A stretch of DNA of 64,000 bases from Bacteroidales bacterium (lineage in GTDB: Bacteria; Bacteroidota; Bacteroidia; Bacteroidales; UBA10428). The DNA lies in the NCBI GenBank assembly GCA_016929525.1, contig JAFGIP010000087.1, forward strand, positions 17,955-81,954, given 5' to 3'. The notes below the pieces were generated by a model that did no database searches, was not told the DNA's origin, and saw only the letters and a list, made by a program, of their open reading frames with translations. The position numbers and the translations under genes are program-made. This document shows positions 26,756 to 36,442 of this stretch, one piece after another (position 1 is the first letter of the stretch; each line of letters begins with the position of its first letter).

Positions 26756-28402
26756 TTACCTTTTCTTTTTTTGCCTTTGTCTGTTTTCAGTTCCTTTTGA
26801 ATCAGGTTTTGATGGCTGGACAATTACCGGTATCCCATCAAATGAGACTTTAGATAAAGCTTTCAATAGAGTTTCGTTATGTGAACTGCCAATCTCAAAG
26901 AATGAGAATTTCTTCATTATATCTATCTTACCGAGCTCAATTCTATTCCCTTTCGTATGTTTATTAATAAGACCAATAATGCCATTTGCGTCAATTCCAT
27001 TTTTTGTTCCCAGGTTGATAAAGAATCTTGTATATGATTTGCTTCTTTTTTCGAAATCTTTTGTTGATCTTTCTTTTGAGAAAACATTAAGATCCTGCGC
27101 TCGTCTGTAATAAGAAAGGAATCTGTTAAATTCTATTGAAACAAAATGTTTTATAAGATCTTCGCGACTAAGCCATTCAAGTTTTTTATAAATCACAGGT
27201 AAGTATTCATCAATCTGGTGATCAAGTTTTGTTTTTTCCACCTTATCTATGAGATTAAACAACTGCTTTTCACAAATCTCCTTCCCTCCGGGAACCTTTT
27301 TATTCTCAAACTTTTTCTGAGAGATTTTCTCAAGCACTTTTATTCGGCCTAACTCTTTTGTATGTAATATTGATACTGAGATTCCACTTTTCCCTGCCCT
27401 GCCAGTCCGTCCGCTTCTGTGAATATATATTTCCGGGTCATCGGGTAAATTATAATTAACTATATGTGTCAGATTGTGTACATCCAAACCTCTTGCAGCA
27501 ACATCGGTTGCTACAAGCAGCTGTATATTTTTCAGTCTAAAACGATTCATCACATAATCACGTTGAGCCTGCGAGAGGTCGCCATGCAGGGCATCCGAAT
27601 TGTATCCATCACTCATCAGTTTATCCGCAACTTCTTTTGCTTCCCTTCGCGTTCTGCAAAAAACAATACCGTAAATTGACGGGTATATATCCACAATACG
27701 CTTTAGTGCACTGTAACGATTTTTTGCATGCACTACATAGTACTCATGTTTTACATTCTGTGCCCCGGCATTTTTCTTTCCAACACTTATCTCCCTTGGA
27801 TTTTTCATATACTTCGCTGCAATTTGAGCTATGTCATCAGGCATTGTTGCCGAGAAAAGTAATGTCTGACGTTTTTCCGGTGTTTCGCGAAGAATTGTGT
27901 CTATATCTTCCTTGAATCCCATATTAAGCATTTCATCTGCTTCATCAAGAATAAGCCATCTGATATTTGCAAGAATAAGCGCTCTTCTTCTTATCAGGTC
28001 TAATGCTCTTCCTGGTGTTGCAACAACAATATGACATCCTTTTTTTAGTTTTCTTATTTGTTCATCGATGTTGGCTCCTCCATATACAGCAACACTTTTA
28101 AATCCGTTTAAGAATTTCGAAAATTTATTTATATCAGAAGTAATCTGCATGCATAGTTCTCTGGTTGGACAAAGAACGAGAGCCTGTATATTTTTTGATC
28201 CAATATTAATCTTTTCCAATACCGGAAAACCAAAGGCAGCTGTTTTCCCGGTGCCTGTTTGTGCAAGGGCAACCAAATCTCCATCCGATCCAAGTATGGC
28301 TGGTATGGTCTCCGTCTGAATATCAGTTGGTATATTAAAACCAAGTTCATCAATGGCCTTTACAATTTCAGATTTCAGACCAAATTCATTAAAATTATTC
28401 AT
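26756..28402 (-). CDS. deaD: DEAD-box RNA helicase with C-terminal DbpA-like RNA-binding domain
   Basis: This ATP-dependent RNA helicase probably acts in ribosome assembly or RNA turnover. From the ATG at 28402 (preceded by GGAGAAAT) the protein has 548 residues. It has the Q-motif region FNEFGLKSEIVKAI, motif I AQTGTGKTAAFGFP, Ib TPGRALDL, II DEADEMLNMGF, III SATMP, V ATDVAARGLDVH and VI HRSGRTGRAGKSG. A linker and a DbpA-type RNA-binding fold (about 455-525; FFINLGTKNGIDANGIIGLI) follow. The tail is basic. An earlier in-frame ATG at 28492 would add 30 residues but would leave almost no leader after the promoter at 28512-28519. Confidence 0.92.
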   Translation of the reverse strand: MNNFNEFGLKSEIVKAIDELGFNIPTDIQTETIPAILGSDGDLVALAQTGTGKTAAFGFPVLEKINIGSKNIQALVLCPTRELCMQITSDINKFSKFLNGFKSVAVYGGANIDEQIRKLKKGCHIVVATPGRALDLIRRRALILANIRWLILDEADEMLNMGFKEDIDTILRETPEKRQTLLFSATMPDDIAQIAAKYMKNPREISVGKKNAGAQNVKHEYYVVHAKNRYSALKRIVDIYPSIYGIVFCRTRREAKEVADKLMSDGYNSDALHGDLSQAQRDYVMNRFRLKNIQLLVATDVAARGLDVHNLTHIVNYNLPDDPEIYIHRSGRTGRAGKSGISVSILHTKELGRIKVLEKISQKKFENKKVPGGKEICEKQLFNLIDKVEKTKLDHQIDEYLPVIYKKLEWLSREDLIKHFVSIEFNRFLSYYRRAQDLNVFSKERSTKDFEKRSKSYTRFFINLGTKNGIDANGIIGLINKHTKGNRIELGKIDIMKKFSFFEIGSSHNETLLKALSKVSFDGIPVIVQPSKPDSKGTENRQRQKKKR

Positions 28403-28511
28403 ATTTCTCCTTTCCCGTCGATCCCTGTTAAAACCGCCAGGAAGGAGATTTTTCTGAGGACCAGAAATTACTTTATTAAATTGGCTGACCACTCCGGTCA
28501 GTTCAAGCCGC

Positions 28512-28519
28512 CAAAGGTA
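28512..28519 (-). promoter_or_regulatory. Bacteroidota -7 promoter element for the RNA helicase
   Basis: On the minus strand TACCTTTG matches TAnnTTTG exactly. A TTG of a possible -33 box lies about 23 bases upstream, before an AT-only stretch. The transcript would have a leader of about 100 bases before the ATG at 28402. Confidence 0.55.
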
Positions 28520-28747
28520 TATATAATAATTATATAATCTGTCAATTTTAATTTTTTAAGCTCAACGCTTAAAGGAATTTAAAAAGAACTGCCGAATAAA
28601 ATATAAATTGTTTTTTACTGGTCTGCATCATTCTTCTTCAATAAAAGAATGTTGTTTTTAATTAAATCAATTTCAATTGCTTTTCGAAATTTATTTAACA
28701 ATACAGCTCTGCTTTACCAAAATGTCAACGAGGCATTCAATTTTTTT

Positions 28748-29536
28748 TTAATCTGTTTCCCTTCTTTGCTGAAAAATGTCATTGATGTTTTTCTTATCAG
28801 CTCTTAAATTAATTAAGGGAATGAATTCGCTGGTCTCAGGGTCAAGATTCTCATTAATATATCGTACCATGCTTATATCTTTTTCCTGTAACCGGAATTC
28901 AATCGGATTTTTACTGATATGCTTTCTTAGTTTAGCCTCAGCAGAAAGAATCAATTCCTGAATTTCATATTGAACTGCAGTATCAGTAGTCGGTTTTATA
29001 TCAATGGTTCCTAATACAAAGTAATAATCATTATCGTTCTGATACTTATGAGCAGTATTACAGTTACGTTCCATTTCCTGACGAAATTCCCAAAGACTTG
29101 AACAATATTTATTTGATGCATTCATAGGCCATCCCATAAGCACAACCTTCCCCGAATTTAAATTCACAAAAAAAGATCTTAAGTAAGGAATTTCATTATT
29201 GCTAAGAAATGGTACTTCATCTTCATTATATCCCCCCACCCTGATATTCATTGGGAAATAACTATCTAAACAATTCCACATGGGCCTGAGATCCATTTTT
29301 ATCTTCAATCCTTTCTGAGCCCATATATTATTATTTATTTCAGGTTCAAATTCGTTTACACACTCCAGGCCAATTAGTGTCCCGTGTATCTGCTCCATTT
29401 TGTATGGAGAAAAATATTCTTCAAGTCCAGAATTTTTTATTAGATCGATGTATTTATTCAGTCTACTTATGAATAACTCGTCTTTTTCGCCGTACTGTGC
29501 AACTAATGTCAACTGGTTTCTCATAGCGCTATACAA
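28748..29536 (-). CDS. Conserved hypothetical protein, possible 2H-phosphoesterase-like fold
   Basis: The 262-residue cytoplasmic protein has no signal peptide or membrane segment. The only hint of function is QIHGTLIGLE near residue 49, an HxTh motif as in 2H phosphoesterases, followed by NSGKVVLMGWPMN in the centre. A second HxT motif is not evident, so the fold assignment is weak. The start may be MRNQLTLVAQYG, four residues in. It stands alone between the helicase and a lipoprotein gene, with about 210 bases of AT-rich sequence downstream containing no recognisable feature. Confidence 0.6.
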   Translation of the reverse strand: MYSAMRNQLTLVAQYGEKDELFISRLNKYIDLIKNSGLEEYFSPYKMEQIHGTLIGLECVNEFEPEINNNIWAQKGLKIKMDLRPMWNCLDSYFPMNIRVGGYNEDEVPFLSNNEIPYLRSFFVNLNSGKVVLMGWPMNASNKYCSSLWEFRQEMERNCNTAHKYQNDNDYYFVLGTIDIKPTTDTAVQYEIQELILSAEAKLRKHISKNPIEFRLQEKDISMVRYINENLDPETSEFIPLINLRADKKNINDIFQQRRETD

Positions 29537-29622
29537 TATGGTTTATTTTAAAAGTAATACTGTTATAGATTGAACACAAACATTATTGAATTTAGTTAAG
29601 AACATCGCCGGAAATAAAATAA

Positions 29623-29644
29623 AAAGCCGGTTTATACCGGCTTT
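29623..29644 (-). terminator. Rho-independent terminator of the lipoprotein gene
   Basis: An 8-base perfect stem AAAGCCGG/CCGGCTTT encloses a six-base loop and is followed on the minus strand by TTTATTTTATTT. It lies 28 bases beyond the stop of the 29672-30529 gene. Confidence 0.8.
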
Positions 29645-29671
29645 AATCCGAGTTAGCAGAATATCAATATT

Positions 29672-30529
29672 TTATTCACATACAGCATCATTTCCTCCAC
29701 TGTCCCAGCAATGCCAATCGGTATCACCGTAGAAATGTTCTGCCATAACCCGTCCGTTGTATTCAGTTGTGCTCCACTGTATGGCTACATCAAGAAAACC
29801 ATTTATCTCGACATCTCTGGTTGTATAATGAATATTATAGAAAGCGTTCAGATCGGCTTCTGTCAAACCATAAGAAATATAACTGTTAACAGAAAGCTGT
29901 CTCGGATCGCCATTTGAAGATTCTCTGACATAGGTGTAAGTGATATCTCCTACCTGCTCTCCGGTACGTTCCCAGTCAATCTGTAATGTCTGTACCGGTA
30001 CTTCAGGGCTATGATACAATATCCACTGGCCGCTGTTACCATCTAATGCAGAAGTACCTTCATACCACATAAATTCATCAAATGCTCCTATGCCTTCTCT
30101 TGAGATATACATCTCCCATTTTACATCTGATGACCTGATCTGCCCTGTTAGCCGAGCAGTATAAGTTGCGGTAAATACCTGGAATTCATATACCCACTGC
30201 CATGTTGCATCGCCAATAAATACAGCTTCATTGCTTATTGCAGCATAGAACGAGGCTACAGGAACTACCAGAGTTGTTCCAATAAGTACATTCCATACAA
30301 ATACATTAGCTGCAGAAAAAGCCCAGTTTACAATAGTATTTGTATTTTTCTCATTTGATATATCCAATAATTCAGCTGACTGATCGTTTTGAAAGAATTC
30401 AAAATCCATCAACATTGATTCGTACGGGGGAAGTTCCGGTGGAGTCTGTTCATCATCTTTTGTGTCACACCCGGTAAATAACGAAGATAAAATTGTTAAA
30501 ACTATCAGGCTTAAAAGTAGTTTTTTCAT
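29672..30529 (-). CDS. Hypothetical lipoprotein
   Basis: The 285-residue protein has a standard lipoprotein signal ending at SLFTGC (Cys21), then an acidic Pro-rich linker (TKDDEQTPPELPP). The mature part is beta-rich and aromatic, with WYEGTSALDGNSGQWILYH and the C-terminal segment HFYGDTDWHCWDSGG. A similar arrangement occurs in uncharacterised Bacteroidota surface lipoproteins, but I cannot name a family. It has its own terminator downstream and is divergent from the following aminotransferase gene. Confidence 0.7.
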   Translation of the reverse strand: MKKLLLSLIVLTILSSLFTGCDTKDDEQTPPELPPYESMLMDFEFFQNDQSAELLDISNEKNTNTIVNWAFSAANVFVWNVLIGTTLVVPVASFYAAISNEAVFIGDATWQWVYEFQVFTATYTARLTGQIRSSDVKWEMYISREGIGAFDEFMWYEGTSALDGNSGQWILYHSPEVPVQTLQIDWERTGEQVGDITYTYVRESSNGDPRQLSVNSYISYGLTEADLNAFYNIHYTTRDVEINGFLDVAIQWSTTEYNGRVMAEHFYGDTDWHCWDSGGNDAVCE

Positions 30530-30745
30530 AATAATCGTTTTTTTTAATTATCAATAATCTGTAACTAAGTTATTAAAGTTATGCAGTACAATAAAATTTA
30601 CTGATACTTTTAAAAACAATATCCATGTTTACGAGTCAACAAATATTGAGTTACAATAAATGACAATATTCATAAAGAAAGTTGCATCTAAGAAGTTAAG
30701 CGAGTTATTTTTATTTTCGCTATTTATTATTTTGAAAAGAAACCT

Positions 30746-31909
30746 ATGCAGTACAACTTCGATGAGATTATTAACAGGAATAATACCGATTGTTTTAAGT
30801 ATGACCTGAGAAAGAAGTTTTTTAATACCGATGGTATAATCCCTATGTGGGTGGCTGATATGGATTTCCGTACTCCCGATTTCGTAATGAGTGCATTGAA
30901 AACCAGAATAGATCACGAAATCTTAGGTTATACAACACTTAATGATTCATTTTATGAAGCAATAGTCAGCTGGGTTTACAAGCGTCATAAGTGGAAAATC
31001 AAAAAACAATGGATTGCATATACACCGGGTGTAGTACCGGCATTGAATCTTGCAGTAAAAGCTTTTACTGATCCGGGAGATTCAATTATAATACAATCTC
31101 CTGTATATTTCCCTTTCTATTCGGCGGTAACTGATCATAACCGAAAGCTCATCGTTAACAACCTGCAACTTAAGGACAACAGGTATTATATGGATATTGA
31201 CAGTTTAAGAAGTATCATTGACAGGAAAACAAAAATGATGATATTGTGCTCTCCGCATAATCCAACGGGTAATGTATGGCGAAAAGAAGAACTGACAGAA
31301 CTAACCGATTTTTGTCTTGAGAACAACATCCTGATCATATCAGATGAAATACATGCTGATATCGTTTATAAAGGAAATAAGCATATACCAACGGCAAAAC
31401 TCTCAGAAGAAGTTTCAGACAGAGTAATTACTTTAATGGCCCCGAGTAAAACATTCAATTTTGCAGGGTTATCAACCTCATATTTTATCGCTTCAAACCA
31501 GCAACTTTTTGAAAAGTTAAAAAAACAAATTGAACACTTACACCTGGGCATGGGCAATATTTTCGGAAACATAGCACTTACAGCTGCATATAATAATGGA
31601 GATAACTGGCTGGAACAACTCATAGAATATTTAGAACAGAATGTTCACCTTGCTCAGGAATTTATCAACAGTGAATTAAAAAATATTGAACTTATACCAC
31701 CGGAAGCAACTTTTCTGTTATGGCTCGATTTTAGAAAAACAAATCTTTCCTTAAAAGAAATTCGTGACCGTATGATTTATAAAGCAAAGCTGGTACTTAG
31801 CGAAGGTTCATTGTTTGGAAAGAATGGTACCGGCTTTCAACGGATCAATATCGGATGTCCACGAAGCGTTCTTGAAAGTGCATTAAATAATATTGCGAAA
31901 GTTTTTTAA
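30746..31909 (+). CDS. patB: MalY/PatB-type PLP-dependent C-S lyase (cystathionine beta-lyase)
   Basis: Members of this class I/II fold subgroup cleave cystathionine to homocysteine or act as aminotransferases. The 387-residue protein has GIIPMWVADMDFRTP near the N-terminus, CSPHNPTGNVW, the Asp-containing ISDEIHADIVYKG and the PLP lysine Lys235 in MAPSKTFNFAGL. The C-terminus has GFQRINIGCPRSVLESAL with the substrate-binding Arg. The motifs separate MalY/PatB from ordinary aspartate aminotransferases. The physiological substrate is unproven. It is monocistronic and is preceded by an AT-rich gap with TTATTTTG upstream of the ATG. Confidence 0.9.
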   Translation: MQYNFDEIINRNNTDCFKYDLRKKFFNTDGIIPMWVADMDFRTPDFVMSALKTRIDHEILGYTTLNDSFYEAIVSWVYKRHKWKIKKQWIAYTPGVVPALNLAVKAFTDPGDSIIIQSPVYFPFYSAVTDHNRKLIVNNLQLKDNRYYMDIDSLRSIIDRKTKMMILCSPHNPTGNVWRKEELTELTDFCLENNILIISDEIHADIVYKGNKHIPTAKLSEEVSDRVITLMAPSKTFNFAGLSTSYFIASNQQLFEKLKKQIEHLHLGMGNIFGNIALTAAYNNGDNWLEQLIEYLEQNVHLAQEFINSELKNIELIPPEATFLLWLDFRKTNLSLKEIRDRMIYKAKLVLSEGSLFGKNGTGFQRINIGCPRSVLESALNNIAKVF

Positions 31910-32014
31910 GTATAATCTTAAAAGATGGTTTTGACTTTCAGGTGTTTTAATTTAGAAGGATTTAACGATTTTTTATTATCTTAGGATTGCATAAAATTTA
32001 TTATTCCGGGATAT

Positions 32015-33670
32015 ATGAGATTAAATATTGCTGCAAAAATTGGACTTGGCTTCGGAATCATAACCCTGGCTGTAATCTATAATGGAATAAAAACAAGCAA
32101 CTCACTCAAAGATAGCCAGGTTGTAAACGAAAGAATTACCAGAATTTACACTCCATCGCTCGAATGGATCAATAAATTATATTCACAGATAAGTGAATCC
32201 CGGATGCTTATAAAATCATGGGTTCATATAGATAAAATTGCCGATACTCCTGATAAGCTGAGGCTTCAGCAGTTGCACACTACAGGTTATCCTGATGTTA
32301 TTGATACGCTTATGACACTTCAGGAAATGTGGGATTCAACCTCTCATCAGGAATTACTGTCGGATATTCATAAATCTATTGTTGACTCACTTTTCCCGAA
32401 GCATGAATATATAATGTCTCAGTTGAGCACTTTTGAAAGCTATGACGACCCGTTCATCGTATTCGAAGTAACACCAATGACCGAGGATGGAGGTGAAGTT
32501 ATGAGTCTTACAGAAAGGATCCTTAACAAAATAAGCCAGTTGCAGGCCGGACAGGAACATAGAGTAAATCAGGAAAGAGATAAAATGGTTGATCAGTTTA
32601 AAAGCTTCAGAAAATTAATTTTCATAATGCTTGTCGCTCTAATAATTGTATCAATTATTGATGGGATGATCACTATACGTTCACTTGCAAGGCCTATTAA
32701 CAAGACAAAAAATATTTTACTCCAGATGAGCCGTGGTGTCTTACCCAAAGGTAAACTTACCGAAGGTAATGATGAAGTTGGTCAGATGTCGAAAGCACTC
32801 AACCAGGTTGTACAGGGCCTTAAAGATATTACTGATTTTACAGTAGATATTGGTAAAGGTAACTTTGATACAGAGTTTCATCCTCTTAGTGAAGAAGATA
32901 ACCTTGGACATTCGTTACTGGAGATGCGTGAGGAATTGAAAAAAGCTAAAAAGGAAGAAGAAAAAAGACAGGAAGAAAATCAACAACGAAACTGGGCATC
33001 GCAGGGTGTTGCTCAATTTAGCGATATATTAAGGACCAATAACGATAACCTTGAAAACCTTTCGTATGAGGTTATCAGCAATATGGTCAGATATACAAAA
33101 TCAAACCAGGGAGGTATTTTCATTGTAAACGATAACGACCCGGAAAAAATATACCTTGAAATGACAGCATGTTACGCCTTTGACAGACAGAAATTCATGA
33201 AAATGACTTTTGAAGTAGGTGAAGGACTTGTAGGAAGATGCTACCAGGAAAAAGAAAAGATATATTTAACTGAAATTCCTGAAGATTATATTAAAATAAC
33301 ATCCGGACTTGGCGAGAACAATCCAACATGTTTACTATTGATTCCTCTGACTTACAATGATAATATATATGGTATCCTGGAAATTGCCTCTTTCAATAAA
33401 TATCAGGATTTTGAGATAGAATTTATTGAACGAATCGGAGAAAATATTGCTGCAACCATTTCATCTGTTAAGAGTAACATTCAAACTGCACTTCTATTGG
33501 AGCAGTCACAGCAACAGGCTGAAGAAATGTCGTCGCAGGAAGAAGAAATGAGACAAAACATGGAAGAGCTAAGGGCTACCCAGGAGCAGTCTGCACGACG
33601 CGAAGAAGAACTCTCACGCGAAGTAGAATCTCTGAGAAAGCAGATACAGCAACAAAAATTAAATGTTTAA
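32015..33670 (+). CDS. Membrane HAMP-GAF sensor protein with coiled-coil tail
   Basis: The 551-residue protein begins with a transmembrane segment (about 7-25). A helical periplasmic domain of about 170 residues, a second transmembrane segment (about 199-220) and a HAMP region that may be double (about 222-310) follow. A GAF domain (about 340-485; GGIFIVNDNDPE, VGEGLVGRCYQEKEKIYLTE, YGILEIASF) is followed by a Gln/Glu-rich coiled coil to the C-terminus. There is no kinase, cyclase or chemoreceptor signalling hairpin. It probably relays a small-molecule or redox signal to another protein through the coiled coil. No obvious partner is adjacent, since the next gene is a convergent endonuclease. 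Confidence 0.8.
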   Translation: MRLNIAAKIGLGFGIITLAVIYNGIKTSNSLKDSQVVNERITRIYTPSLEWINKLYSQISESRMLIKSWVHIDKIADTPDKLRLQQLHTTGYPDVIDTLMTLQEMWDSTSHQELLSDIHKSIVDSLFPKHEYIMSQLSTFESYDDPFIVFEVTPMTEDGGEVMSLTERILNKISQLQAGQEHRVNQERDKMVDQFKSFRKLIFIMLVALIIVSIIDGMITIRSLARPINKTKNILLQMSRGVLPKGKLTEGNDEVGQMSKALNQVVQGLKDITDFTVDIGKGNFDTEFHPLSEEDNLGHSLLEMREELKKAKKEEEKRQEENQQRNWASQGVAQFSDILRTNNDNLENLSYEVISNMVRYTKSNQGGIFIVNDNDPEKIYLEMTACYAFDRQKFMKMTFEVGEGLVGRCYQEKEKIYLTEIPEDYIKITSGLGENNPTCLLLIPLTYNDNIYGILEIASFNKYQDFEIEFIERIGENIAATISSVKSNIQTALLLEQSQQQAEEMSSQEEEMRQNMEELRATQEQSARREEELSREVESLRKQIQQQKLNV

Positions 33671-33682
33671 AAATCCGCACTG

Positions 33683-34258
33683 TTAGTCGATTTTAATGTG
33701 ACCCCAGTTTTCTCCTCTGCGGATACGGTTCAACTGCGTATGAGTTATTCCAAATTCTTTAGCAATCTTATAAAGCGGGTTTTTACCTCTCTTCAGTTTC
33801 TTCTTTAGTCTAATTACTTCTGTCTCGGTAAGTTTTGAATTTGTAATTTCACCTTTACGTTTTTCAATTGCAATTTTGGTTCTGGGACTTTTACGGCTAT
33901 GCTCGAACATTTCTTTCTTTGTTGCCCAGCGCAGATTACTCACATGATTGTTCCATTTATTGAAGTCAAGATGAATTACATTATTATGATCATCATCAAT
34001 ATATTTAAGGAATAAATCGGCAACCAAACGGTGTAAACTTTTTGTTATCCTGTTCTTGCCATTTTCATCGGTAATGGTTCTGAACGAAAAATAGGCATAT
34101 CCGTTTACATTTGCCGGCTTGTTAATTTTCCATTCTGCGGACTTGGGATCCATTCTTCTGATCCGCCCGTAATTTGATAATTCATATTTTTCTTCAGGAT
34201 GTATTCCTTCAAAATGAACAGCTTTCCACCGTTCATCCCAATAAATTTTCTCTGTCAT
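33683..34258 (-). CDS. NUMOD4-HNH endonuclease family protein
   Basis: The 191-residue protein has an N-terminal NUMOD4-like motif (YELSNYGRIRRMDP). An HNH region follows (HRLVADLF, then VIHLDFNKWNNHVSNLRWAT), in which the usual H-D-G-N pattern appears as HLDFNKWNN. The C-terminus is a helix-turn-helix-like domain (LTETEVIRLKKKL, YKIAKEFGITHTQLNRIRRG). This is the layout of phage and intron homing endonucleases. Here it stands alone, with no intron or phage gene nearby. It could be a domesticated or solitary mobile gene. It stops 12 bases from the convergent GAF gene. Confidence 0.85.
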   Translation of the reverse strand: MTEKIYWDERWKAVHFEGIHPEEKYELSNYGRIRRMDPKSAEWKINKPANVNGYAYFSFRTITDENGKNRITKSLHRLVADLFLKYIDDDHNNVIHLDFNKWNNHVSNLRWATKKEMFEHSRKSPRTKIAIEKRKGEITNSKLTETEVIRLKKKLKRGKNPLYKIAKEFGITHTQLNRIRRGENWGHIKID

Positions 34259-34352
34259 AACTTCAATTTTTCCGGCTTAAAAATACAAATTCCAAAATAT
34301 ATAACATAAACGGTATGACCAAGGTATCTTATTTTTCAACTAAACTACAGTT

Positions 34353-35099
34353 TTATGAACCGAACGACTTTTGGCGTATAGTTTCAAACAGGATTATTCC
34401 ACATGCAACACTTACATTTAACGATTGAACATTGCCAAATAAAGGTATCTTAATGAGCTTATCAACATTTTGCAGAACAGGCTGACTTATACCCTTTTCT
34501 TCCGATCCTAAAATTATCGCCAAAGGACCTGTCATATCTGCTGTAAAATATAAATCATTTGCTTTTTCAGTTGCAGCAACTATTTGAATGCCTGAATTTC
34601 GTAAATACTGAACAGTAGTGGTAAGTTTTTCTGACCGACATACATTGACCCGATGAAGTGCACCCGCTGACGATTTAATTGCATCGGGGGTAATGCTAAC
34701 AGAACCTTGTGATGGAATTACTAATGCATCAACGCCTGAACATTCAGCTGTACGGGCAATTGCTCCAAAATTTCTGACATCGGTTAACTGATCGAGAATG
34801 ACTATTAGTGGATCTCTTCCTTCTTCGAAAGTACGCTGAACAATTTCTTCAATACTCTTGTATTCAATAATCGATAGCTCCGCAATAACTCCCTGATGGT
34901 TAATGTTGCTGATTCGGTTTAATTTTTCAACAGGAACATACTGAAACGGTATTCTCCTTTCCCTTATATATCTGAATAATTCCTTAAACTGATCATTATT
35001 CAATCCTTTGCGTATGTATATTCGATTAAACTCCCTGCCTGCATTAATAGCTTCTAAAACAGGATGAATACCACCAACTATCTGTTTTTTATTTTTCAA
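34353..35099 (-). CDS. rlmB: 23S rRNA 2'-O-methyltransferase, TrmH/RlmB family
   Basis: RlmB methylates the 2'-OH of G2251 in 23S rRNA. The 248-residue protein has the L30e-like substrate-binding N-terminus (VGGIHPVLEAINAGREFNRIYIRKG). The SPOUT catalytic domain shows the motifs LDQLTDVRNFGAIARTAECSG, LGSEEKGIS and IPLFGNVQSLNVSVACGIILFE, the trefoil-knot SAM site. It follows a GWxTD gene by 11 bases on the same strand. Confidence 0.93.
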   Translation of the reverse strand: MKNKKQIVGGIHPVLEAINAGREFNRIYIRKGLNNDQFKELFRYIRERRIPFQYVPVEKLNRISNINHQGVIAELSIIEYKSIEEIVQRTFEEGRDPLIVILDQLTDVRNFGAIARTAECSGVDALVIPSQGSVSITPDAIKSSAGALHRVNVCRSEKLTTTVQYLRNSGIQIVAATEKANDLYFTADMTGPLAIILGSEEKGISQPVLQNVDKLIKIPLFGNVQSLNVSVACGIILFETIRQKSFGS

Positions 35100-35110
35100 T
35101 AAAATATTTT

Positions 35111-36406
35111 TTAATCAAGTAAAAATATCTCGCCCGATCGCCATGAGTCAACCGCTTCACGCCAGTGCCAGTCGTGGCTGTCTGATCTTTGTAAAACAAA
35201 GTTCTCTAACCCGTATATATTTGGCTGATAATTAAAAGTGAAATTTATAGCACTGCTGGCACCACCCAGATAATAGATCCAGGTTTCAGAATTGGGTGAT
35301 TTCTTCATGTTCTGAGGTGGTCCATATACAATATAAATCATTCCACGGTCGGTTTTCCAGCCCGGTTTATTGACAGTAAAATAATAATTTGCATAATACA
35401 CCCTGTTATAATATATCCTGATCATTTCCCTTGCGCGACCAGTGCTTCCGCCAATTTCTAACCAAAAATCATCAACTGCCAGCTTTTTATTTTCTTCTGC
35501 TTTAATATTTTGATAATTCGCAGTGGTTGTTATATAAGCCAGCGGTTCAATAAGTTCTTCAGGTGTTTTTACTTTTGGAAAATCTTTGCCAAAATTCGTG
35601 ACTACTAATCCTTGTTCGCTGTTTGTATCGAATCTGAAACGATACATACCTTCGTAACTAAATGACAAGAACATATCAGGACTGAATTCCAATATATAAG
35701 TGGAATCTGATTTGGAATAAAACCTTTCTTCTGTACCAGTAGCAAAAGTAGGTTTTGGTAAAGGCGACTGGTTCCGGTAATAGTCAATATAAAGTGAATC
35801 ATAACCGGAATTCCGGTGTTGTAATTTATAAGGCACCTCAGGTGGAACTACATTATTAAAATAAGGCGTACCCTTATGATTTGACAGCAAAAAGTTTTGT
35901 GGTGAAAACTCCGTTAATTTATCAACCTCTATAAAACGAAGATTGAAATCTTTACGCAATATATCCCGCGTAACAATCCTTAACTGATACCTTTTACCCA
36001 TCTCCGCTTTGAAGGGTATTTGGGAAATAAATCTTCGACCTACATTTTTTTGAAGAATCTCATACTTATAAGTTGTGCTGTCAACCAATATAGTTTCATC
36101 ATCTTTTATTTCAAAGGCTTGCAACTCAACCGACACTTTACTCATATAAATTCCTTTTTCGTTTGCCTGTGAAAAAAGAAGTTCAGAAGGAAATAATTTA
36201 ACCAGAAGCAACGAATAATTATCATTATGATGATATACTCTGAATGCAGGATGAATTTTTGAACTTGCCGGATTATATATTGCCGCTAAATTCCACCGTG
36301 TACCGGATACTGTGTAAGGACTTGAACATGCCCAAATAATCAAAGCCGAGACTACAATCGACCCGTTAATTAGTATCAAACTAATATTCTTATTTAATTT
36401 ATTCAT
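35111..36406 (-). CDS. GWxTD domain lipoprotein
   Basis: The 431-residue protein has a signal with a lipobox-like LIIWAC (about residue 27) and a beta-rich middle. The C-terminal GWxTD domain is identified by GWKTDRGMIYIVYGPPQNM and the ending NFVLQRSDSHDWHWREAVDSW. GWxTD proteins are widespread in Bacteroidota and Acidobacteriota, but their role is not established. It lies between the ABC-F gene (36 bases upstream) and rlmB (11 bases downstream), so the three are probably cotranscribed. Confidence 0.85.
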   Translation of the reverse strand: MNKLNKNISLILINGSIVVSALIIWACSSPYTVSGTRWNLAAIYNPASSKIHPAFRVYHHNDNYSLLLVKLFPSELLFSQANEKGIYMSKVSVELQAFEIKDDETILVDSTTYKYEILQKNVGRRFISQIPFKAEMGKRYQLRIVTRDILRKDFNLRFIEVDKLTEFSPQNFLLSNHKGTPYFNNVVPPEVPYKLQHRNSGYDSLYIDYYRNQSPLPKPTFATGTEERFYSKSDSTYILEFSPDMFLSFSYEGMYRFRFDTNSEQGLVVTNFGKDFPKVKTPEELIEPLAYITTTANYQNIKAEENKKLAVDDFWLEIGGSTGRAREMIRIYYNRVYYANYYFTVNKPGWKTDRGMIYIVYGPPQNMKKSPNSETWIYYLGGASSAINFTFNYQPNIYGLENFVLQRSDSHDWHWREAVDSWRSGEIFLLD

Positions 36407-36442
36407 TTTCTTTCTAAGGAACCTGCATCAATTTCAGGGTGA

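Noticed and set aside
28748..29536. Firm call as a 2H phosphoesterase
   Set aside because: Only one HxT motif is visible and the required second one is not evident, so only a hint is recorded.
24499..31909. A polysaccharide utilisation locus around the glycosidase
   Set aside because: No SusC/SusD pair is present, and the genes lie on both strands with unrelated functions.
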